From NCBI RefSeq assembly GCF_021134715.1, contig NC_060026.1:6253001-6317000 (forward strand): a stretch of DNA of 64,000 nt, given 5' to 3'. The position numbers were made by a program, and so were the translations under genes. Of this stretch, positions 23,756 to 34,911 are shown piece after piece (position 1 is the stretch's first letter; each line of letters opens with the position of its first letter). The DNA is from Daphnia pulex (Eukaryota > Arthropoda > Branchiopoda > Diplostraca > Daphniidae). The notes beneath the pieces are model-generated. The model made no database searches. It was not told the origin of the DNA and was given only the letters and a program-made list of their open reading frames with translations.

Positions 23756-26700
23756 ATGAATCGCAATGAAAACATCAATAAGATTAAAGAATTAATCTAC
23801 CAATGTAACTTCTCAAATGCTACTGTTTCCATCCACAGTTTAAGTGCATTGAGAGTCTTACTCGATGGTATTGGGAACGTAGTTGTTATCGTTCAAATAG
23901 ATGGGCTCGACATGTTATTTCGAGCGTTGAAAACAAATCGAAAGCCAATTGTTGACTTAAGCCTGAGTTGTTTAGGCCGGATTACGTCTTTCCCAAAGCA
24001 TCACTGGCCACCCTACAACGTGGCTTCCGACTTGGACGGCTATTTACAACGGGTTTGAGGATGCCGTTTGAGGTCTAGAAGCCAGTTTCAGACAACCATT
24101 CATAAACCTCCGCTTTGGGGAAATAAACTGTGTTAAAAATGGTTTTTAAACCCTTATTTAAACTGTGTAAATAATCGGGTTACAAATCCGTTTGTAAACT
24201 GGCCATCAATGCACTTTTATAATTTTTTTCTTTCGTCAATTAGTATGCATCAACTGCGACTCAATAAAAAAATAAAGCCACTATTTAGTTATAACGTTCT
24301 AATTATCTTAGTAAAATATTTCACCTTTTAACACTGCCAATACATGCGACATGTTTTTCAATCCAGTTAGATTTGCTGTTTTTCGCCAATGTATCGCGTT
24401 GCATCCAGCTTCGCTGAGAATGGCTAAAAGGGCAGCTCTTATCATGGCGTCAACATCGGAAGCAGCAGACTGATACGAATCTATTAGGTTCAAAGTCTAC
24501 AAAAAAAAACTTTAATACATAAACATTCATACGACATATACAACGTTTAATTACCAAGCTGATAGAGAATTGATCATTGGTCTTCAAAAGTTTGTTTATA
24601 TTAGATACGGCTCCTCCGGCTTATCTGTTGGTATAAGCATTTTAAATCCAGTTTCATCATCATCAACGGAGAGAAATTTTTTCACGATCACGTCGTGATA
24701 GTTTTGCACAGGAGCAGGATTTTCTTTTGCTGCTGGCAACAATAAACTTGAAAATAGCGTTAATCTTCTGGCCTTCTGGGCCATATTCCTGATTTCTTCA
24801 TAACAAGCACCTGTGACTATTCAAAATACACAAAATTAATTAATTTAAATTTGAAATCAATAAAGAAATATTTACATCTCTCGTCAGAAGAACTCAATCT
24901 CGGTCTTTTAGATTGAGGCAGAATTGGAAGAGTTGACGATCCGCCAGGAAAGCCGTCTAACATCGTGAATGCTTCTTGATATCCATTGGAAAAACCTGAA
25001 ATGAAAGTTAATATTATTAATATTATATTTACTCACATGTATACATGTGAGTAGGTATTGACTTTTTGATTTCTCATCCCTAACAAGTTTTTTCATTATT
25101 TTTATAATTGCAGGTAATGTACGAGGAAGATTGGGGTAATGCGTTGAAAGAATCCTTTTTTGAATTGAAATGGGAAAGCCATGACGACCCAACTCTCTTT
25201 CGATTTTGCCGAGTAATTGGGAACATTAGCAAGTACATCCCATCTGGCTCAGAATTTATGAAGTCCCATTTACACAAAATTGCTGGGTTTGTTTTGGATT
25301 TTTCCAACAAACCAGAGACTATGAAATCCAGTTTACGCGCCATATATTACTTGGCAAATAGTACAGCATATGTCAAAGTAATGTCACGTGAGGGAGTATT
25401 TCAAAAGCTAGCTGAAAAGCTAATAAACAACAAAAGCTCTGCGACAAAACATCACTTGATTCTGGCATTACACAGACTGCTCTCATTCCAGTTCTAATTC
25501 TTTAAAGGAGAGTATTGGATGAATCCCAATACTGAGTTGTTCGAGTGGTAAGCTAAAACCTAATAAGTTCCAATATCTTTCAATGAAATTAATAGTTTGC
25601 AAAATTTAGTCTAGTTAACCAACGTGCTGACTGCGACAAGGAAATAAGCAAGAAAGCGCTTGAAATGACAAATTTCATAGGTAGAAATCCCTAGATGTCA
25701 TTACATTTATCAACCACTGCTGCTTTTCAAGCAATAATTCCTCTTGTACAAAACGAAATTGTTGATCCGAATGGTATGAGTAAAACTTAGATCATTCTTA
25801 CTTTACAGATTCAATTAAAAAAACCTATCTGAACATAGAAACATTTCCATACTTGCCGAGCTTCTTGGCACTAACCAAAGCTAACCCCCATGGCTTTTTT
25901 GGGCAACAACAAATGGGGCTGTTGATAAAAATCTGAAATTCATTGGACAAATGGACACGTTACACGCAACAAGTCCAAAGCAAGCACTTGAAGAGTTGCT
26001 GACAAACGGCCTGACTACTTTGACGGCATTTCAGTATCACCAAAAATCTCTACAAAAACTAGTAGATGAAAGGATGCTTTCACTGCTGATGAAAATGATT
26101 TCAGCACAGATCTGGGATGAAAACAACAACATCTCAGCGAACGAAGTGTAAAATTCAAAAGAATTGCAAGTTATATTTATTTACAGATAAAATCATTAAT
26201 CTTTTTCTGATTTTTTCTTTAGCCGTAACATTAGCTGGAGAGCCGAAGTGGCTGAAATGCTAATCTTGAAAGTGAGTTGGTTAGACGCAACACCAAAAGA
26301 GTTTTTGAAAGAAAAATTCATCAACATTCTTCTACGCCGTTAAGTGCTGACAGCTAACCGAAACCCTACGAAAACCTCACATCAGATTCTTTTGAGAATC
26401 GTTAGGTACTTCATTGATCAACTCAAATTGTAGAAAAACATTAACAAACATTTATACCGGCAGTCAGGAGCGTTTCTTTTCCCTACTGTTGTTGCTAAAG
26501 CTTCCAGTTAAATTGAAGTCCCTCATAGTCCCATGTTTGAACGAAACGTCAGCGAACGGGCGTTCGATTCACATTAATGAAATTGCTCAAAGCTTACTCG
26601 ATGTCATGGTTGCATTTGTTCCCAAATTTGGCCAAGGAACTATCCGGAAATCACTTATGACTACAAACGAAGAAACGTTTTTAACTCTGGCATTAGGAGT

Positions 26701-27030
26701 CCCTCTTCTAGTGACATGTAAACGTTTACTTATCTCATTTCGAAAGGAATTCGGAATACTAGAGGAATACTAGAGGCCCGACGCCAACTGCGATTCCCCG
26801 ACTCAGGATCCGATGCATTTAGGTCATTGGTCGTTTTTGGAAAATATTTTGACATCAAACAACTACTGATACTATCTTCAGCTAAAATAATGGACATCAA
26901 TGGAGAATTACCGTGTCAATCCATCGGACATGAAATTGATGAAGAATTTTTAACTTCGTCGCACAAGAACATAGGGGGTATCAAGATACTATTTCAGAAT
27001 TCTCCGTATTTTCGAGCGCTACACAGAGGA
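23756..27030 (+). pseudogene. ARM-repeat/BTB gene (ARMC5-like), copy A, broken
   Basis: Exon-like blocks: 23756-24058 (ARM-type text IDGLDMLFRALKTNRKPIVD), 25108-25497 (CRVIGNISKYIPSGSEF ... SLRAIYYLANST), 25951-26151, 26222-26341, 26414-26773 and 26827-27030. The last ends SPYFRALHR, as at the start of a BTB domain. ARM repeats followed by BTB suggests an ARMC5-type protein, a moderate-confidence call. The first block is separated from the second by about 1 kb holding part of an opposite-strand gene; the diverged copy C has a gap of only tens of bases there. The 3' end is lost next to the transposon. Stops between blocks are not all explained by introns. From 24339 on it is mirrored in copy B. 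Confidence 0.6.
24310..24997 (-). pseudogene. Fragment of an unrecognised gene, left arm
   Basis: Minus-strand exon-like blocks with splice sites: about 24880-24997 (GFSNGYQEAFTMLDGFPGG, then SKRPRLSSSDE), about 24560-24811 (MAQKARRLTLFSSLLLPAAK ... NYHDVIVKKFLSVDDD) and about 24330-24495 (NLIDSYQSAASDVDAMIRAA ... LTGLKNMSHVLAVLKG). The middle block hits a stop after EEPYLI where a one-base shift would continue the frame. I do not recognise the family. It appears inserted between the first two exon blocks of ARM copy A, in the opposite direction. Confidence 0.5.
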
Positions 27031-28222
27031 ACATATATGCATGATGAATATATATATATGAACATATATAATGATGATGTTTGCATATATTCACAAACCA
27101 TACACACCTATAAGGCAAACCTGTACTCCATATATATTGATGTATATTTATTAGAGAAACGTGTTCGACGTGTACATTTTACAAAGATCACTTAAAATTA
27201 CGTCGCGTTACGAGTTTGCACTTTCTACAAACATTACTAATGAGCACCGTTACGTTGTTAATGTAGGCACGTAGCAGATCAAGTTGGTACTGCGTACCAA
27301 CTTCGCCGGTTTTAACACGGCGTCTTATGGCGCTACGACCCTTTAGTTTTTTAACGATAATTATTTATTTTTTTATCATTTCTTTTTCATCTTTTGAGTT
27401 GTTACTCAATACATAATTGGTAATGCCCCAATATTTTTTGTTTAAATTTTTGTTAATTTCCCTAGCCGGTATTAATGGCGCCATGCGTAACCGCTTCGTC
27501 GAATGAATATAGAGGGAGTTAGCCATTGAATCTTATGGCCGTTCCAAAAAATGGGTCCTTTTTTATAAAATTAATTAAAAATTGGCCATAACCTCTATAG
27601 TGTTCTAGTTTTCGCTATTACATAAAGAATAAGCCAATCTATTCGCGTGTATATTTTTAGTATATGGTAAAAACAAATTTTTTTGTTAGAAAAAAAATAT
27701 TTTCTCTGTCAGCCTTTTTTTTTGAGAGAAAAATTATTTTACTTTCATACCACCAGAGGTGCTGTTGGTAAGTACTATATTTCGTTATTTCTAGATGACA
27801 GATACTTCTGTATTTGTTTTGGTTTTCAATCAAGCTTTGTTCTGGATTTGTTGTCTTTTATTATTATTGCCAACACAGGTATTCATATTCAAAATTTATG
27901 CAATCCATCTTCCTTACTTGTTATATGTATTTTATAAGCTTTAAACCTCGGCAGAAATAGGAATTTCTCAGTTCTTTCAGAAATTTTACTTGTGAGCTTG
28001 TTGAAGATCAAGCAAAAGCAAATTTTCAAATGGACACAACATTCACTTAAGTTTTCTTTTAAATTTTTAACAAAAACCTATTCTTACTTGTCTATATTTT
28101 TACAGGATTAAATATAACATAAGTTAGTCTGATACTTTGTCACCAAAACACTGTATTTGATACATGAACAAAACAGCAATCACAGTTTACGATGACAATG
28201 TTGGTTAGCTTTACAGGTATTT
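24339..28222. repeat. Left arm of giant inverted repeat
   Basis: 3884 bp. The reverse complement matches 30373-34911 at an estimated 98-99% in the parts compared by eye; the right arm is 655 bp longer because of a segment at about 31322-31990 missing here. The outer boundary falls inside an exon of the unrecognised gene, at AATACATGCGACATG. The inner boundary is at GGTTAGCTTTACAGGTATTT. The inner part (27290-28222) is transposon; the rest is broken host genes. Confidence 0.9.
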
Positions 28223-28226
28223 ATCG

Positions 28227-28936
28227 TTACACTCTATTAAAGGCCCAATCTCGATGGTTTTCATTTATGTTCTTGAGCAGCAACGGAATCCTGTAGATGC
28301 ATCCTCCAACAAAAAATTGTTCTTCGAATAACTTTTTCCAACAATTGCTGATTGACTGCCGCAGCATGTCTTTTGACCTAATTTTAATTTCTCTTTTGTT
28401 TATCATTTCCAGTATTTCTTGCCAAACTTTCTCCAGTGGCATTACATCTCCGAAATCACCATGCCAGGGTAGTTTCTGAATTTTCTCTTTGTTATCCTTG
28501 AACCACTGCTGCACATATCTTGATGTGTGTACTGGATATTTGTCGTGAACAAATTTCATTGGAATGAGACTGCTGTTTTCTTCAACCATTTGTTTAAGAA
28601 AATAAACGTATTGGCTAGTATCGATTCTACCATTAATTTTTTTAATGAGTTTCGTACCATATCTTGAAAGATATCCCCATACTGGAACATAATTGGTTAT
28701 GTTCAAACGCTCGGAACCGCGATAGAGAGAAATAGTTCCGTGTTCATCATACCTTTAATTTAAAAATATAATTAATTTTGAAAACTCCAAAACTGTTTTT
28801 AAAAATTTTTACATGAATCGTTGCTCATCCGCAAATATGACGTCTTCCCAAAACTCTGCCGCTTTCAAACAATACTCCTCAGCAAAAATAAATCTACCAA
28901 TTTTAGTAGATTCCTTAAGATCTCGATTATTCATTT
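28227..28936 (-). pseudogene. Tc1/mariner-superfamily transposase, minus strand
   Basis: Two blocks, about 28815-28936 and 28227-28752, with a possible 60-bp intron between them. The first has WEDVIFADEQRF, the usual first catalytic Asp context. The second has FVHDKYPVHTS (second Asp) and PLEKVWQEI (Glu), 36 residues between the last two. The familiar SPDLNPIE motif is replaced by FGDVMPLE, so this is a divergent lineage. The N-terminal DNA-binding part is not readable in one frame (28936-29115). It differs from the plus-strand transposase in the same element. Confidence 0.65.
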
Positions 28937-29238
28937 TGGAATAATTTCAGGTTTTTTTTAAAACAAACTGTCTTCATCGAAGTCAGTAGGAAAACTGCAG
29001 TAATGCTGTCACTCATCTGCCATTTCTTCTCTAAAAAATGGCCGACATTCCCACGTTTCCCATCCCTATTTTGGCGTTTACCAATTGGAATCAGCATGAA
29101 TGTCTTTCTCAAGATTCTCTACCCCCCAAAATTTACAGGAGATCACCGGTATAGCCAATGGGCTAATTCCATCCTTTAGGTCATTTTCTTTTCTCATTAC
29201 ATCTCTCTCAGTTCAAAGTAGTTGCTGTTGAAATAAGA

Positions 29239-30415
29239 ATGGGTTGCACATATTTTCAGTGTAAAGAGGACGAGATTAATGAAATATTACGTTATCGAAT
29301 AATTGGAACACCAATTCGAGTAATAGCAAAAAAAATGAAGCGCTCTCCAACGACAATCGTCAATGTTATAAAAAAACAGTTGTTTCAAGGGAAAAGTAGT
29401 ACGTTTCCTGATTCTGACAAAAAGTACATTGCCTTAAATTCAAAACGTGATCGCAAGAAGACTCTTCCCGTTCTAACAGCAGAATTTAATATGGGAATGA
29501 CGGAGTTGAATTTGAGAAATATTAGTAAAACTACGATTGGTAGAGCTTTGAAAGATGCAAAAATTTATGGTCGTGTTGGAGCAAGAAAACCTTTGTTAAC
29601 AAAGGAAAATGTTGCTAAGAGATTGAAGTTTGCTTTGGAACACAAAGACTGGACGAAGAAGCAGTGGTCTAAAGTGCTTTGGTCTGACGAATCCAAGTTT
29701 GAGCTATTTGGCACGAAACGCCGCACTTTTGTCCGAAGAATGCCTCACGAAAGATTTAAGAAAAATTGCGTCATTCCTACGGTAAAACACGGAGGCGGTT
29801 CTGTGATGATTTGGGGGGCAATGTGTTCGAAGGGCACTGAACAATTACATAGAATTGTCTGAAAAATGGACGGACCGATGTACCATTCCATTTTTTCAAG
29901 ATGCGCTGTGCCCGCTGGGAAAAAACTTATAGGAAATGGATTTATTTTCCAACAGGATAACGACCCGAAACACAAGACAATTTAAAACATGCAGTATCTT
30001 TCAAACAAAACAAATGATGGTAAGATAATTATAACACAGTGTTTTCGTAATAAATTACTGTATTAAGAAATTGGTAATAACAGGAACATTAACAGTTATG
30101 GAATGGCCTCCACAATCCCCGGATCTTAATCCCATTGAACAGTTATGGGACCACCTTGACAGGCAACTAAGATTAAAGCCAGCTACAAATGTGGATAAAA
30201 CTTTTGCTACGTTACAAGACATTTGGTCTGAAATTGGACAAGATGTTGACTGGAAGTTTACGTTAATTCAATGTCAAGCAGATGCCTTGCTGTCATCGCT
30301 GCTAAGGTTGGACATACAAAATATTAAGTATGTTTTACGTAAACTTTGGAATAATGGTTATTTCAAAACAACAAATACCTGTAAAGCTAACCAACATTGT
30401 CATCGTAAACTGTGA
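29239..30415 (+). pseudogene. Tc1-family transposase, plus strand, with stops
   Basis: The first 207 codons are open (29239-29862): a helix-turn-helix start (IIGTPIRVIAKKMKRSPTTI) and the catalytic LWSDESKFELFG, then HGGGSVMIWGAM. A TGA at 29860 interrupts it; the frame continues with FQQDNDPKHKT, meets a TAA at about 29983, and after a probable intron (about 30020-30070) resumes with MEWPPQSPDLNPIEQLWDHL, giving the catalytic Glu. Family resemblance is strong, the copy is disabled. Its last codons run into the right TIR. Confidence 0.85.
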
Positions 30416-31286
30416 TTGCTGTTTTGTTCATGTATCAAATACAGTGTTTTGGTGACAAAGTATCAGACTAACTTATGTTATATTTAATCCTGTAAAAATA
30501 TAGACAAGTAAGAATAGGTTTTTGTTAAAAATTTAAAAGAAAACTTAAGTGAATGTTGTGTCCATTTGAAAATTTGCTTTTGCTTGATCTTCAACAAGCT
30601 CACAAGTAAAATTTCTGAAAGAACTGAGAAATTCCTATTTCTGCCGAGGTTTAAAGCTTATAAAATACATATAACAAGTAAGGAAGATGGATTGCATAAA
30701 TTTTGAATATGAATACCTGTGTTGGCAATAATAATAAAAGACAACAAATCCAGAACAAAGATTGATTGAAAACCAAAACAAATATAGAAGTATCTGTCAT
30801 CTAGAAATAACGAAATATAGTACTTACCAACAGCACCTCTGGTGGTATGAAAGTAAAATAATTTTTCTCACAAAAAAAAAAGGCTGAAAGAGAAAATATT
30901 TTTTTTCTAACAAAAAAATTTGTTTTTACCATATACTAAAAATATACACGCGAATAGATTGGCTTATTCTTTATGTAATAGCGAAAACTAGAACACTACA
31001 GAGGTTATGGCCAATTTTTAATTAATTTTATAAAAAAGGACCCATTTTTTGGAACGGCCATAAGATTCAATGGCTAACTCCCTCTATATTCATTCGACGA
31101 AGCGGTTACGCATGGCGCCATTAATACCGGCTAGGGAAATTAACAAAAATTTAAACAAAAAATATTGGGGCATTACCAATTATGTATTGAGTAACAACTC
31201 AAAAGAGGAAAAAGAAATGATAACAAAATAAATAGTTATCGTTAAAAAACTAAAGGGTCGTAGCGCCATAAGACGCCGTGTTAAAA

Positions 31287-31321
31287 CCGGCGAAGTTGGT
31301 ACTGCGTACCAACTTCGCCGG
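31287..31321. repeat. 35-bp palindrome at the right transposon tip
   Basis: Sixteen-base arms (CCGGCGAAGTTGGTAC) around TGC. The left tip of the element (27281-27310) carries only the inner part of the palindrome, AAGTTGGTAC TGC GTACCAACTT. The extra outer bases on the right are a mirrored copy of the element tip. Confidence 0.85.
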
Positions 31322-31322
31322 T

Positions 31323-34151
31323 AGGTATTGTATATAAATTTCTTTTCCCGGTTTACATACACAATCCGGTGCAGAAGCGATGCGATCGGTTCATACACAC
31401 CCTGAGTCGAACCGGTCATATCCAAAGTTTGCTTTTTGCAACTCCAAGTCATTGCGTAATGATGTGTCAATCCCGTTCCATTACCTGCAGTGCTCGCCAT
31501 CTTAAAGTAGGATTTTGGTATTTCTTCTCGACTGACAATTATGAATAAAAAACGATTAATTGACTATTACTATTAATACAAAAAAATGTAATTTTTTTTT
31601 AGAACTTTGATACTATTTTTTCAGAGACAATCGTAAGCATTGAAAAAAAATACCTGCTAAGCTCTGCAACAAATTTCATAACTTCCTGAAAATATCCCTC
31701 GTGAACAGCTTTTCCATGAGACTTGCGAGTTATTGGAAATATGTACGCCTCAACATCGAGAATTGTTTTATATTTGCTTGGTAGCGTTGCGATAGAGGGA
31801 TACAGCTTTCTAGCTAGTGTCGGCATGCCCTTTGCTTGACATTGATCGCACAAATGATCACTGGTCGCAAATCAGTGGACAACCATAAAACAATCTGAAC
31901 ATAGGTGTTCAAATGACTTCATGTGCCACTCGTGAATCTTGAAAGGCAGATATTTGTCCGATGTCGCAATTTCGGATTAGCCCATCATGTAATCATCTGC
32001 TACGTGCCTACATTAACAACGTAACGGTGCTCATTAGTAACGTTTGTAGAAAGTGCAAACTCGTAACGCGACGTAATTTTAAGTGAACTTTGTAAAATGT
32101 ACACGTCGAACACGTTTCTCTAATAAATATACATCAATATATATGGAGTACAGGTTTGCCTTATAGGTGTGTATGGTTTGTGAATATATGCAAACATCAT
32201 CATTATATATGTTCATATATATATATATTCATCTGTGTAGCGCTCGAAAATACGGAGAATTCTGAAATAGTATCTTGATACCCCCTATGTTCTTGTGCGA
32301 CGAAGTTAAAAATTCTTCATCAATTTCATGTCCGATGGCTTGACACGGTAATTCTCCATTGATGTCCATTATTTTAGCTGAAGATAGTATCAGTAGTTGT
32401 TTGATGTCAAAATATTTTCCAAAAACGACCAATGACCTAAATGCATCGGATCCTGAGTCGGGGAATCGCAGTTGGCGTCGGGCCTCTAGTATTCCTCTAG
32501 TATTCCGAATTCCTTTCGAAATGAGATAAGTAAACGTTTACATGTTACTAGAAGAGGGACTCCTAATGCCAGAGTTAAAAACGTTTCTTCGTTTGTAGTC
32601 ATAAGTGATTTCCGGATAGTTCCTTGGCCAAATTTGGGAACAAATGCAACCATGACATCGAGTAAGCTTTGAGCAATTTCATTAATGTGAATCGAACGCC
32701 CGTTCGCTGACGTTTCGTTCAAACATGGGACTATGAGGGACTTCAATTTAACTGGAAGCTTTAGCAACAACAGTAGGGAAAAGAAACGCTCCTGACTGCC
32801 GGTATAAATGTTTGTTAATGTTTTTCTACAATTTGAGTTGATCAATGAAGTACCTAACGATTCTCAAAAGAATCTGATGTGAGGTTTTCGTAGGGTTTCG
32901 GTTAGCTGTCAGCACTTAACGGCGTAGAAGAATGTTGATGAATTTTTCTTTCAAAAACTCTTTTGGTGTTGCGTCTAACCAACTCACTTTCAAGATTAGC
33001 ATTTCAGCCACTTCGGCTCTCCAGCTAATGTTACGGCTAAAGAAAAAATCAGAAAAAGATTAATGATTTTATCTGTAAATAAATATAACTTGCAATTCTT
33101 TTGAATTTTACACTTCGTTCGCTGAGATGTTGTTGTTTTCATCCCAGATCTGTGCTGAAATCATTTTCATCAGCAGTGAAAGCATCCTTTCATCTACTAG
33201 TTTTTGTAGAGATTTTTGGTGATACTGAAATGCCGTCAAAGTAGTCAGGCCGTTTGTCAGCAACTCTTCAAGTGCTGGCTTTGGACTTGTTGCGTGTAAC
33301 GCGTCCATTTGTCCAATGAATTTCAGATTTTTATCAACAGCCCCATTTGTTGTTGCCCAAAAAAGCCATGGGGGTTAGCTTTGGTTAGTGCCAAGAAGCT
33401 CGGCAAGTATGGAAATGTTTCTATGTTCAGATAGGTTTTTTTAATTGAATCTGTAAAGTAAGAATGATCTAAGTTTTACTCATACCATTCGGATCAACAA
33501 TTTCGTTTTGTACAAGAGGAATTATTGCTTGAAAAGCAGCAGTGGTTGATAAATGTAATGACATCTAGGGATTTCTACCTATGAAATTTGTCATTTCAAG
33601 CGCTTTCTTGCTTATTTCCTTGTCGCAGTCAGCACGTTGGTTAACTAGACTAAATTTTGCAAACTATTAATTTCATTGAAAGATATTGGAACTTATTAGG
33701 TTTTAGCTTACCACTCGAACAACTCAGTATTGGGATTCATCCAATACTCTCCTTTAAAGAATTAGAACTGGAATGAGAGCAGTCTGTGTAATGCCAGAAT
33801 CAAGTGATGTTTTGTCGCAGAGCTTTTGTTGTTTATTAGCTTTTCAGCTAGCTTTTGAAATACTCCCTCACGTGACATTACTTTGACATATGCTGTACTA
33901 TTTGCCAAGTAATATATGGCGCGTAAACTGGATTTCATAGTCTCTAGTTTGTTGGAAAAATCCAAAACAAACCCAGCAATTTTGTGTAAATGGGACTTCA
34001 TAAATTCTGAGCCAGATGGGATGTACTTGCTAATGTTCCCAATTACTCGGCAAAATCGAAAGAGAGTTGGGTCGTCATGGCTTTCCCATTTCAATTCAAA
34101 AAAGGATTCTTTCAACGCATTACCCCAATCTTCCTCGTACATTACCTGCAA
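31323..34151 (-). pseudogene. ARM-repeat/BTB gene (ARMC5-like), copy B, broken
   Basis: Mirror of copy A: blocks at 33762-34151, 33108-33308, 32486-32845 and 32229-32432 correspond almost residue for residue. Copy B lacks the first exon but keeps about 670 bp of 3' sequence: 31663-31853 (CDQCQAKGMPTLARKLYPSI ... FQEVMKFVAELS) joined across a probable 130-bp intron to 31323-31533 (MASTAGNGTGLTHHYAMTWS ... STQGVYEPIASLLHRIVYV). The gene may end at or run into the transposon. In-frame stops near 31860-31990 indicate decay. Confidence 0.6.
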
Positions 34152-34256
34152 TTATAAAAATAATGAAAAAAATTGTTAGGGATGAGAAATCAAAAAGTCA
34201 ATACCTACTCACATGTATACATGTGAGTAAATATAATATTAATAATATTAACTTTC

Positions 34257-34911
34257 ATTTCAGGTTTTTCCAATGGATATCAAGAAGCATTCACGATGTT
34301 AGACGGCTTTCCTGGCGGATCGTCAACTCTTCCAATTATGCCTCAATCTAAAAGACCGAGATTGAGTTCTTCTGACGAGAGATGTAAATATTTCTTTATT
34401 GATTTCAAATTTAAATTAATTAATTTTGTGTATTTTGAATATTCACAGGTGCTTGTTATGAAGAAATCACGAATATAGCCCAGAAGATTAACGCTATTTT
34501 CAAGTTTATTGTTGCACAGCAGCAAAAGAAAATCCTGCTCCTGTGCAAAACTATCACGACGTGATCGTGAAAAATTTCTCTCCGTTGATGATGATGAAAC
34601 TGTATTTAAAATGCTTATACCAACAGATAAGCCGGAGGAGCCGTATCTAATTTAAACAAACTTTTGAAGACCAATGATCAATTCTCTATCAGCTTGGTAA
34701 TTAAACGTTGTATATGTCGTATGAATGTTTATGTATTAAAGTTTTTTTTGTAGACTTTGAACCTAATAGATTCGTATCAGTCTGCTGCTTCCGATGTTGA
34801 CGCCATGATAAGAGCTGCCCTTTTAGCCATTCTCAGCGAAGCTGGATGCAACGCGATACATTGGCGAAAAACAGCAAATCTAACTGGATTGAAAAACATG
34901 TCGCATGTATT
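34257..34911 (+). pseudogene. Fragment of the unrecognised gene, right arm
   Basis: Mirror copy of the fragment at 24310-24997, more damaged: an in-frame stop (NI*PRRL in place of NMAQKARRL region) and small deletions near 34480-34520. It is cut at 34911 by the end of the inverted repeat, inside the exon that reads through to VLAVLKG on the left. Confidence 0.5.

Larger units (their letters stand above)
27290..31310. mobile_element. Tc1-type transposon with about 0.93-kb TIRs and two transposase genes
   Basis: Both ends read inward GTACCAACTTCGCCGGTTTT then AACACGGCGTCTTATGGCGC. The terminal inverted repeats run about 27290-28222 and 30373-31310. The 2.15-kb centre holds two Tc1/mariner-superfamily transposase genes pointing away from each other. 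The element sits exactly at the axis of the larger inverted repeat. Both transposases appear damaged or intron-split, so autonomy is unlikely. Confidence 0.75.
30373..34911. repeat. Right arm of giant inverted repeat
   Basis: 4539 bp, the reverse complement of 24339-28222 plus an extra segment at about 31322-31990 that continues the ARM/BTB gene. Differences from the left arm are scattered single bases and small indels, e.g. in the (TA)n tract near 32210-32232 against 27040-27060. Confidence 0.9.

Noticed and set aside
24339..34911. Dismissing the inverted repeat as an assembly artefact
   Set aside because: The arms differ by scattered bases, a 655-bp segment and unequal ends, which is better explained by a real, slightly diverged duplication; a haplotype mis-join cannot be excluded from sequence alone.
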